From Lycium barbarum (lineage: Eukaryota; Streptophyta; Magnoliopsida; Solanales; Solanaceae), in NCBI RefSeq assembly GCF_019175385.1, contig NC_083345.1:112950480-113014479 (forward strand): a stretch of 64,000 nucleotides of DNA, given 5' to 3'. A program made the translations under genes and the position numbers. The notes below the pieces were generated by a model. The model ran no database searches. It was not told the origin of the DNA and was given only the letters and a program-made list of their open reading frames with translations. Positions 24,596 to 34,500 of the stretch are shown piece after piece (positions within the stretch are counted from its first letter, which is position 1; each line of letters starts with the position of its first letter).

Positions 24596-25775
24596 GCGGG
24601 GGTGGATTTACCTTAGGCTCAGGGGTGTCACGTGACACGGCTTCGTCGAAAAATTTTACTAAGTATGCTAATATAATTAACTGACAGAAACAAATCAAGA
24701 ATAAATATAATAAAATGACACTCCTCAACACAAACGCTTGCGCAGCTCAGTTGGTCAAGCACCTCTGTTTTCAACTGTAGGTCCTGAGGTCGAACCTCAA
24801 CATATACATTCTGGCTTTTTTTAAGTTTTTTAACATACATGTCCAGGTTTAGATCTCTTCGAAGAAAGAAATACTTTAGTAATGTTCAAATTTGACTTCT
24901 TTGATATAAAAATTATATGTAACTTCTTTGAAGTAAATAACATATTTAACCAATTAAGACTTCTTTGATATAAAAATCATACATTCTGGCTTTTTTAAAG
25001 TTTTTTAACATACATGTCCAGGTTTAGATCTCTTCGAAGAAAGAAATACTTTAGTAATGTCCAAATTTGACTTCTTTGATATAAAAATTATATGTAACTT
25101 CTTTGAAGTAAATAACATATTTAACCAAGACTTCTTTGATATAAAAATCATATGTAACGTCTTTGAAGCAAATAACATATTTAGCCAATTAAGTCTAGGA
25201 TCATTTTTTTTCGTTTAACTGTTTTCTAGTTGTGCTACTATTCTTTTTTCTTTTCCTCTCATTTTCTTTTTGGCACCAATGAAATTGATTTAGAACGATA
25301 TGCAGAAACAAATAAATAATGAGTTTTTTGGTTTGGTGCCTATGAAAAAAACGCTTAGTATGATTTCTAGTAAAGTTATTTTGAATATATTTTTTAAAAA
25401 ATAAAAAACTCATTGAGAAGAGTTGTAGTAATATACACGAGTTGTGCGTGTGCGTGTGCGTGTGCGTGTGTGTGTTTTATATATATTATGTCATCCAATC
25501 AGAGGTGCGCGTTGTTTAATTAAACCAGCCCAATTTTAAATCCAAATCAATAAAAAAAAAACCCGACCCAAATTAATGAAAAATGGCATGAATGAGGGTA
25601 ACGGCAATGGCATAATGAGCCAAACTATTGACGAGTAGCATAAATGAGCCATTTTCGATAGTTCGATGGCATATTTGAGCCTTTTTCGTTTTTAATATGA
25701 TGTCTCCATGCTTTATTTATTTACTTCCATCTTAAAATGTGACACCGTTTACAAAAAATCCTGCGTACGCCACTC
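24596..25775. mobile_element. hAT-like insertion in exon 9 copy B, carrying a tRNA-like head and a tandem repeat
   Basis: The ends GCGGGGGTGGATTTACC and (complement) AGTGGCGTACGCAGGATTT resemble weakly matched Solanaceae hAT termini. Interior features are a tRNA-like segment (24730-24800), a duplicated block of about 175 bp (24805-24960 and 24983-25135), and a (GTGTGC)n run near 25445-25475. The exact boundaries and target duplication are not clear; compared with unit C, a few host bases appear lost at the right edge. No transposase is seen. Confidence 0.65.
24730..24800 (+). other. tRNA-like (SINE-head-like) segment
   Basis: GCAGCTCAGTTGGTCAAGC looks like a tRNA D arm / box A. TGAGGTCGAACCTCA, about 45 bp downstream, looks like a T arm / box B. 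The acceptor stem does not pair, and the segment sits inside a DNA transposon. It is therefore a tRNA-derived SINE remnant or captured fragment rather than a tRNA gene. Confidence 0.5.
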
Positions 25776-25814
25776 CGATGACACCTCTAACCGTGTTGCT
25801 ACACCATCTATAAT

Positions 25815-26582
25815 CAGAGGCGGAGCCAGGATTTGAAGTTTGTGGGTTCGGAATTTTAAGATAGGACAACAACCTCAAGGAGATGTAAAAAAACCACCAA
25901 ATTAACGACATCTATTTCTGTGGTTCGGTTTGTTCAAACTTCGGTTCAGTTCTTCAGTTTTCGGTTATTCGATAGTGTATACCGGTTCAGTTCGACTTTT
26001 TTCAAGTTCGATTCAGTTTTTCTAATTCGGATTTTTTAATATGAGCCTGATTAATGAGCTATTTTCCTACTCGTAAAATGAACTGCTTGTTAAATTAAAA
26101 ATGAACTGATTATGTATAACCAAAGAACTAGACAATTTTAACTGAGGCAAAACTTTTGTTGGCATCTGCGTTCTCCATGTCAATATTTTCGTGGAACGTG
26201 CTCTTTTTGTTTTTTTAACTTAACAATTTTACATTTTGTTTATTAAACTAAAAAAAATAAACAAAAAAAAAGTCTACATTATTATAGGCAAAAAGGAAAT
26301 AACATGCTGGAAGGAGTGAGTAGTGACCGAGTGAGCAGAGTATATTTCATTATTTTTTCAAAAAAGAATAGCAGAAAAGAAAAAAGATAACGAGGAGCTG
26401 GGTTTCCAACCCACACATCACAGGGAAGAGAGGGCTTTTGCTAGCCTAACCCGCGTCACTGTATCATGTTAGAGAGTCTGCACGTAATATATTGATATAT
26501 GTTAACTAGATTTTCTAGTAGTAATACAAGCTCTACGTGGGGTTCGTCCGAACCCCCCTGTTGCACTGTAGCTCCGCCCCTG
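25815..26582. mobile_element. Non-autonomous hAT element, 768 bp
   Basis: Termini are CAGAGGCGGAGCC and GCTCCGCCCCTG, with an 8-bp target duplication TCTATAAT at 25807-25814 and 26583-26590. An 8-bp duplication with CAG...CTG ends is the hAT signature. It lies inside exon 9 copy B and breaks it. No transposase ORF. Confidence 0.92.
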
Positions 26583-26725
26583 TCTATAATCCTTTTGATT
26601 TGCCTGCATATTGAGCAGAAGTAAGAATGCATACATGCATTGCAAGTTTACGTACTCAGCATGCAAAGAACGAATGTTGAAGTTCAAAACGCAAATAACA
26701 TAGATGTCTAGGTTGTTGTTTCAAG

Positions 26726-27787
26726 GAGTCAATTCCAAATGGTCATTGAACTTGTAGGAAAGTCCCCCTAAAGTAACTTTTGAATTTTTTTGGACAATAA
26801 GGTCATCAAACTATGTTCATGTTTCCAAAATAGTAAAACCATCCATTTTTTGACATAAAAAGCCCTTAACTCATTTTTAAATTATAAAACCCATTTGAAT
26901 ATTTCTATTTTACTTTCAAAATGTGAAATATTAATTCGATTAAAATTTTTAGAATATTGCAAAATTATATCTCAGTGGACAATAAGAGGATACAGTTGAA
27001 TGGTGATAGAACTGAGCACAAAGCTTAACTGTAGGCTTTTTAATTGATTGTAAATTATTCTTCCTGATATATAAAATTTTCAATAATAAAAGAAAATATT
27101 TTGTATTTTTATTTTCTTGGAGGCGAACTTGTAATAGTTTGATTTTATTTAAGTTTTATAAATAAGTGGATTACAATTAATGTAAACATTTTATATTTTT
27201 AGAAAGCATATATACAACTAATTGTAAAAGTGTTTTCATTTTTGCGACGTCGTTATCCAACACTATTTTTTCTTGAGAAAATTTGTCCAAATATTCTACC
27301 AATAAACCAATCTCGTTCTATTATATATATATATAAACCAAAAATAATAAGTACATGCATCATGGATTTATATAGCGTCTCAGTGTTTCAATTATGTCCA
27401 AGCACTTCTATTCAGTAAAATATTTAACTTCCGACTTTGAACAATAGAAAAATATCAAAATAGTTCAAAAGATGTTGATATAATAAAGAAAATCAGCTTA
27501 TAGCATACTTAAAGTTTGAACGATTATAGTGTTTTATTCTTATAGGTTGAAATATTATTTGAATATTTTTATTTTATTATTAAAATTTGGACAAGAATTG
27601 TGAAGTATCTAAAAACTGTGTGTTTTGTAATTTATATATGGGTTAAGGGGATTTATGTCTAAAAATAGGTTAATTTATTTTGTTGGAAACAAGGACATAC
27701 TTTGATAACCTTATTGTCCAAAAAAATTCAAAAATTACTTTAGTAGAACTTTTCTATAAGTTCAATGACCATTTGAGGAATTAACTC
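26726..27787. mobile_element. Non-autonomous MULE, 1.06 kb
   Basis: Inverted repeats of roughly 100 bp: GAGTCAATTCCAAATGGTCA on the left, complement of the right end GAGTTAATTCCTCAAATGGTCA. TTGTTTCAAG is duplicated exactly at 26716-26725 and 27788-27797; 9-10 bp duplications with long inverted repeats fit Mutator-like elements. The corresponding site in units A and C has a single copy of this word. No transposase ORF is recognised. Confidence 0.88.
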
Positions 27788-27879
27788 TTGTTTCAAGAGA
27801 ATAGAAGATTGATCAAGATGTTACACATTGAATTAAAACCAGGTGGCTGACGTGAAGAAGTGCATGTTGATAGAAGAAT

Positions 27880-28330
27880 GCCTACATAAGTGAAAGGTAA
27901 GTTTTACGGAACAGTTATATGACCGGTAATGTTGGTAAGCTAAAGTCTAACATGTCCCCAAAATGTAGAAGCAAGATGGATATGTGGTCATACAACAACG
28001 TACTATAAGATTAAAAATGACCATATTCGCTAGAAGGTGCAAATAATACTTATTGAGGATAGAGTGAGAGAAGGTGGCTTGAGTTGGTTTGGTCATACGT
28101 CGATCTACAGATGCATCGGTCTATAGGTGTGAAACTATGATAAGTGAAGGTTTTAAAAAAAGATGAGGTAGACCTAAAATCATGTGGAAGGAAGTTGTCT
28201 CGAAAGATCTACAATTTTCTTGGGATCAAAGAAGATTTAGCTAAAAAAGGAGATAATTGAAGGGAAAAATCCATATAGGTAATATGTACTAGGGCAGAAT
28301 AGGATTTAATCTTGTCATAGAACTTCTAAT
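27880..28330 (+). pseudogene. Decayed LINE 3' coding remnant in unit B
   Basis: The same remnant as in units A and C but extending further: after the GGTCATACG block comes AGATGAGGTAGACCTAAAATC, then ATGTGGAAGGAAGTTGTC. This corresponds to the RGRPK-x-x-WKEVV stretch near the end of plant LINE ORF2. All frames are interrupted. Confidence 0.7.
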
Positions 28331-28888
28331 ATTATTATTACTATTATTTATTTATATTTAACTTATGTTTTACTTTTATTTGCTATAATGTTCGATGGCA
28401 CGAATTTAGCTTAAATGAAAAAGTTAGAATTCATATAACCCATTTTAACTTGTTTGAGACTGAGACATAATTATTTTGTTCTTCTTCTCAAATCAAAATA
28501 CTTAACTGATACGATCGTCAAATGTTGTTATAGATATACTAGTCAATCTCTATAACTTGAAGGGAAAAAATGGATAAACAACATAAAATTAGAGATTTTT
28601 GAATGTGCAATGTACGTCGTTCCATGTCCCACATCACAAGAAAACGATGGCCTTGCACACCCTATAATAAGCTACCTGCCCTTTCTTCTCGTGAGGTTCA
28701 TTTTTAGGACAAATTAAGCACACCATACCTCACAATTTGGTTGTGCAATAAATACGCCAAACACTTAAAAAGATCGATTGTTATATTTTTATTCTTAACA
28801 TTTTGTTCATTTATTTGGTTTATCTTAAAATAATTTATTTAGAGTTTAGATAAAAATTGATTTTTTTCAAAAAGTGGTATATGTTAGA

Positions 28889-29560
28889 TCACAATTAGGT
28901 TGTGCAATAAATACGCCAAACACTTAAAAAGATCGATCGTTATATTTTTATTCTTGACATTTTGTTCATTTATTTGGTTTTATCTTAAAATAATTTATTC
29001 AGAGTTTAGATAAAAATTGAAAATTTTCAAAAAGTGGTAGTAATTATTTGGTTTTATCTTAAAATAATTTATTTAGAGTTTAGATAAAAATTGAAAATTT
29101 TCAAAAAGTTATAGTGTGTTAGATTAGGACCGAATAGGCGCTCTTAATCAGAACTGAAGGATCCTCTCTAGGAAGATGCGGGCTAGCGGCGCCACTCTCA
29201 ATTGATTTTTTAATGCTACCAGCTCACAATTAGGTTGTGCAATAAATACGCCAAACACTTAAAAAGATCGATCGTTATATTTTTATTCTTGACATTTTGT
29301 TCATTTATTTGGTTTTATCTTAAAATAATTTATTCAGAGTTTAGATAAAAATTGAAAATTTTCAAAAAGTGGTAGTAATTATTTGGTTTTATCTTAAAAT
29401 AATTTATTTAGAGTTTAGATAAAAATTGAAAATTTTCAAAAAGTTATAGTGTGTTAGAGATTAGGACCGAATAGGCGCTCTTAATCAGAACCGAAGGATC
29501 CTCTCTAGGAAGATGCGGGCTAGCGGCGCCACTCTCAATTAATTTTTTAATGCTACCAGC
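28889..29560. repeat. 336-bp tandem duplication in unit C
   Basis: Copies start CACAATTAGGTTGTGC at 28889 and 29225 and both end with AATGCTACCAGCTCA, with very few differences. Within each copy, the segment ATTTGGTTTTATCTTAAAATAA is itself doubled. A CTCATCTAGAGCTG word is also doubled just downstream (29568-29590). Confidence 0.9.
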
Positions 29561-30013
29561 TCATCTAGAGCTGCTCATCTAGAGCTGTGGCGTGCACAGT
29601 AGAGAGGCCTAACAGGCTCCGCATTACTGAGCCCATTTATTTAGCATCCAAACCACTTTAATGCCCCACTTGGTCGCAAGCCCACGTTACTAGGCTCAGC
29701 GTGTAGTAATGCCTAACTAATTTTAATTAAAGCCTAAACTAATTTTGTCCTAACTCGATGTGGGATTAAGAGAAATATGCTGATGGCTTAATAAAGTGAC
29801 TATTCTGCTATAATTCTTTTTTCTTCTATTAGATAACTATTTTTTGCTGATTGAAGGAAATAATATGATGAAGAGCTGAAAAGGACTTTAAAATGAATGG
29901 AAAAAAAAAATTGGACCAAATAGTAGAACAACATAGTTTTTCTTGCATTTTCTATGGCAATGCATGAGCAAAACAGTTGGTCCCTTTCGTTCATGAATAT
30001 CAGGCATTACGAG

Positions 30014-30278
30014 CTGGGTCGATTTTAGGTGTAAAAAATGGAGCATCTGAATACACGGTCTCTCCGTAAAACTAGGTATTTTATGTATATATTTCCTAAA
30101 ATTAGTATAATACTATTTACTGGAACACATGCTACAAAAAAAGTAAATGGTGCACTTGGTTGAAGGTTGAGTTATTTATCTAGAGGTCTCGGGATCAAGC
30201 CTTTCTTAATAAATGTTTTCCTTTTTTTTTTTTTTTTAGTGGTGAACCCATACTCCAGAAATCCTAAATTCGTCTCTG
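30014..30278. mobile_element. hAT MITE, 265 bp, with tRNA-like interior
   Basis: ATTACGAG (30006-30013) and ATTATGAG (30279-30286) are an 8-bp target duplication with one mismatch; units A and B have the empty site ATTACGAGGATATTT. The right end, complemented, is CAGAGACGAATTTAGGATTT, a hAT-style terminus. The interior contains GTGCACTTGGTTGAAGG and GGTCTCGGGATCAAGCC, spaced like pol III boxes A and B. Confidence 0.85.
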
Positions 30279-31561
30279 ATTATGAGTATATTTAACTAGT
30301 ATTGAAATGTGTGACCATTTCATGAAAAAGTAGAGATTCATGTGCGGGCCTGATTCTTTATTATGGGCAAACCATGGGCATTCTTTTTTTTTTCTTCCCA
30401 ATAATGGGCGGTGGTGAGTCTCGAAAACAGAATCTCTGTCTGCTCTGATATGATGTTGAAATGTGTGACTAGTTCATCTAACAGCTTAGAGCTATTAGTG
30501 AAAGGACAATTTCAATATTTAACTATAAATTTATATCTCAACATGCCTCAAATGATAAATTATGTAATGATTAAATACCATCTCCGTTAATCTGTCTATC
30601 TATATATACAAATACAATTATAAAAGTTCGAAGTTCCAACGTGAAATGTTAATATACTTTTTTACTTGTAAGAATAAATTTTATATTGAATAAATTGTAA
30701 CTTAATTTCCTAATATCTAGGATTTTGGAATCAACTTCAATTTTACTTATTAAATCCTTTCTTATTATAACTAGATAATTTTTTTTTTCATATTTAGGAC
30801 TTTAAAAATTAAGATTTTAATTACCTAGCATAAATTATTTCTTTATTTGAACAATGTTACATAATTGTAATTCCTTATACGTAACATTTGAACTATCTAT
30901 ATGACTTTTAATAGATTTTCATATTATATTGATTAATTTAATGAATAATATTTTTTGCATAATATTAAAATTTACACTTAATAATAGTGAGAGACAGATG
31001 AAGGTGGGGGTGGGGGGTGGGCTGCAAGAGACAATAACAGTAACGATTCTACAAACACAAACATCCAAAAGTGATATTATTGTACCAATCTTTTTTACCC
31101 TTTGAAAATATATTTTTTAGTGGATAAAAGTATAGTTAAAGATAAATTTTTAAAAGTTGAATTAAGCTAATATTAAAAATTTGAATAACAAAGAATATAA
31201 ATTATTTCCTCTAGAATTGAGAAATAACAATAATTTCCACATAAGTCCTTAAAATTACAATAAAAAACATGTGAGGACTTTGTGGGACATGATTTCTTCC
31301 TTTATTGAGCTATACCTTAATGTGATATCAACATTCATCATTATTCAGATGCTCTTCAAAATATATATTTTTTGAATTTTCAAAATTTACATGTGTAATT
31401 AAACGAGTTCATTCAAACCGGTTCACTACCATTTGTGTCCCAATTTGAAAACTGCATAATCACCGTTAAATTTTCAAGGTGTATATAAAAGATACATATT
31501 TTACATTCATTAATTCAGTGTAAACATTCAGTGCGAGTAAACTTTTACTGAGCCAAAACAT

Positions 31562-34500
31562 TCATCCCCATCTGAATATTGCAGAAGCCCATGTAAGGCC
31601 AGCTCCAAATCCAGCAGCAGCAATGACATGGCCTGGCTGCACTTTTCCACTCCGAACAGCTTCATCCAATGCTAAGGGAATGGATGCAGCACTTGTATTC
31701 CCATAATTTGCCACATTTGTTATCACCCTCTCTGATGGCACCTCTAATCGTGTTGCTACACCATCTATAATCCTTTGGTTTGCCTGTACATATATAGAGT
31801 AGAAGTAAGACTGAATACATTTATAGAGTAGAAGTAAAACTGAATACATGTATTGCAGGTTTACTCATCATACAAAGATTGACGTTTAAGTCCAAAATGC
31901 AAACCGTTTAGACATCTAGGCTCATTGTTTCAAGAGAATAAATTGATAGATTAAGATGTTACTCATAGAAATTAAAACTAGATGGTTGATGTGAAGAAGT
32001 GCTACTGAAGGGTTATGTTGATTGAAGGATGCCTACTAAAGTGAAATATAAGTTTTACAGAACAGTTATACGACTGGTAGAATTATATGATAGAGAATGT
32101 CGGGCCGCTAATCCAATATACCGCCTAGATGCAGGTGCTAAGATGAATGTGTGGTCATATAAGAACAACTAAGATTAGAAATGACCACATTCGCAAGAAG
32201 TTGCAAGCAATACTTATTGAGGACAAAGTGAGAGAGGTCGCTTGAGTTGCTTTGGTCATACGTCGATCTACAGATGCAACGATCTATAGGTGTGAAGCTA
32301 CGGTAAGTGGCCGGCCAACACTCCGCACCGTAACTCTAAAATGAAGATTTGAAAGTTACAAAAAGTGGTAATGATTTGAAAGTTCCAAAAAGTTACTACT
32401 ATATAGAAAGGTGGGTTGGGCACTTTTTCGTCGTCCGTTTGTGGGCCCAAAAACAATTGTGGGCCCACATATTTTAAACAACTACTAATATTTAAAAAAG
32501 GTGGGTTGGGCACTTTTTCGTCGTCCGTGTGTGGGCCCAAAAACAATTGTGGGCCCATGTATTTTAAACAACTACTAATATTTTAGAAAAAAAATTATGG
32601 GCCCCATATTAAACATCATGCCCCATATTAAACACCATAATAAAAAAATAAAAAATAAAATAAAAAGTGGAACCCACCACATCCAAACTCACGGGAAAAA
32701 AAAAAGTGGATCCTATATTAACAAAATCAAGCAATATTAAAAAAAAAAAAAGTGAATCCCATATTAAAAAAAAAAAAAAACAATGTTAAAAAAAAAGTGC
32801 TTAGAAAATCACACAATTAAATGAATAATGATGGATTCATTGTCACATGCGTATCAACCCATTAGAGGGAGCAAATGAAATTATTGTACAGCAACATACT
32901 TAAAATACAAAAGTGCTTAGAAAATCAAACAATTAAATCAATAATGATGAATTTATTGCCACATGCGTATCAACCCATTAGTGGGAGCAAATGAAATTAT
33001 TGTACAGTAACATACTTAAAATACTTATATATTAAATTCGTTTTCCAATTTTTGAAAAAAAAAATTGTGGGCCCATATAGCCTAATGGATTCATTGCCAC
33101 ATGTGTATCAACCCATTAAGGGGAGCAAATAGAATTATTGTACAGTAACATACTTAAAATACAAAAGTGCTTAGAAAATCAAACAATTAAATCAATATTT
33201 TATTACTATTTCGTCTGTTGTGGGCCCCATTAAAAAATTGTGGGCCCCATATATATATTAAACAACAACTAAAATAAAAATAAAAAAATTGTGGGCCCCA
33301 TATATATTAAACAACAACTAATATTAAAAACAAATTGTGGGCCCCATATTAAACACCAACCAGTATTAAAGAAAAAAAAGTGAAACCCACCACATTCAAA
33401 CTCACGGGAAAAAAAAGTGGACCCCATATTAACAAAATCAAGCAATATTAAAAAAAAGGTGAATCCCATATTAAAAAAACAAACAATGTTAAAAAAAATG
33501 CTTAGAAAATCAAACAATTAAATCAATAATGATGGACTCATTGCCACATGCGTATCAACCCATTAGTGGGAGCAAATGAAATTATTGTACATCAACATAC
33601 TTAAAATACTTATATATTAAAATAAGATAGAATTTAATAACTTTTTCATTTTTTCCTTACTCTAATAAACGTGAAAAGAGATTAATGTCATAAAAGAAAA
33701 AATAATATTAAATGGAGATCAAAAATTATAATTCTAATTGACGTTTCCTTAAAAAAAAAACGTGTAAAAAACAACATGACAAGTAAAATGAGTTAAACAA
33801 AAAATATTTACTAAAATTTAGAAAATCAAATTTCTAAAAAAAAAAAATGGGGGGCCCCATATTAAACACCAACCAGTATTAAAAAAAAAAAAAAAAAAAG
33901 TGGAACCCACCATATCCAAACTCACGGGAAAAAAAAAAGTGGATCCCATATTAACAAAATCAAGCAATATTAAAAAAAAAAGTGAATCCCATATTAAAAA
34001 AACAAACAATGTTAAAAAAAAATGCTTAGAAAATCAAACAATTAAATCAATAATGATGGACTCATTGCCACATGCATATCAACCCATTAGTGGGAGCAAA
34101 TGAAATTATTGTACAACAACATACTTAAAATACTTATATATTAAAATAAGATAAAATTTAATTACTTTTTCATTTTTTCCTTACTCTAATAAATGTGAAA
34201 AGAGATTAATGTCATAAAAGAAAAAATAATATTAAATGGAGATAAAACAATTATAATTCTAATTGACGTTTCCTTAAAAAACCGTGTAAAAAACAACATG
34301 ACAAATAAAATGAGTTAAACAAAAAATATTTACTAAAAATTAAAAAATAGAAGTTCTTCATTTAAATTGAAAATCAAATTTCTACTTTGTTTCATTTTAA
34401 ACATGTAAAATTAATATAATAATTTGAATTAGAATTATCCAAATCAAAATTTGATTAAAACATTATATGTATTACTTTACTATTACTACTATATAGAAGA

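Larger units (their letters stand above)
24428..26603 (-). pseudogene. KAS III terminal exon copy B, split by two transposons
   Basis: The exon 9 copy starts at 26603 after an AG acceptor and ends at 24428, where the stop is changed to TTA. It is in three pieces: 26591-26603, about 25776-25814, and 24428-24595. It has an extra base near the start (CAAAAGG for CAAAGG) and another in the GKVQPG stretch, so at least two frameshifts. [15 protein letters not shown] DNA and the end WASAIFRWG are still recognisable, with Gly-to-Arg and Gly-to-Asp changes. It cannot encode a functional C terminus. Confidence 0.9.
4871..28580 (-). repeat. Tandem duplication unit B, interrupted by many transposons
   Basis: Unit B is discontinuous: 4871-5057, 6670-6965, 22695-23054, 23777-24595, 25776-25814, 26583-26725 and 27788-28580 are the pieces of the original unit. 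The gaps are the insertions listed separately. Removing them rebuilds the same order seen in units A and C: 5' block, TTTTTCTTGCATTTTCTATT block, exon 9 copy, and LINE remnant. The bridge across the largest insertion is clean: TTAGAGTCAGAAA at 6965 joins CTAACAACTATTTTTAGC at 22700. Confidence 0.8.
28581..32390 (-). repeat. Tandem duplication unit C (carries the functional KAS III exon 9)
   Basis: The least disturbed unit, about 3.8 kb. From low to high coordinates: GTGCAATGTACGTCGTTCC block, local 336-bp duplication, TTTTTCTTGCATTTTCTATG block, a small hAT insertion (30014-30278), intact exon 9 (31562-31783), and the LINE remnant. It supplies the last exon, the 3' untranslated region and polyadenylation region of the gene; downstream of the exon, the part nearest the stop is also conserved in units A and B. 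Confidence 0.85.

Noticed and set aside
24740..24800. tRNA gene
   Set aside because: D- and T-arm-like words are present, but the acceptor stem does not pair and the segment is internal to a transposon.
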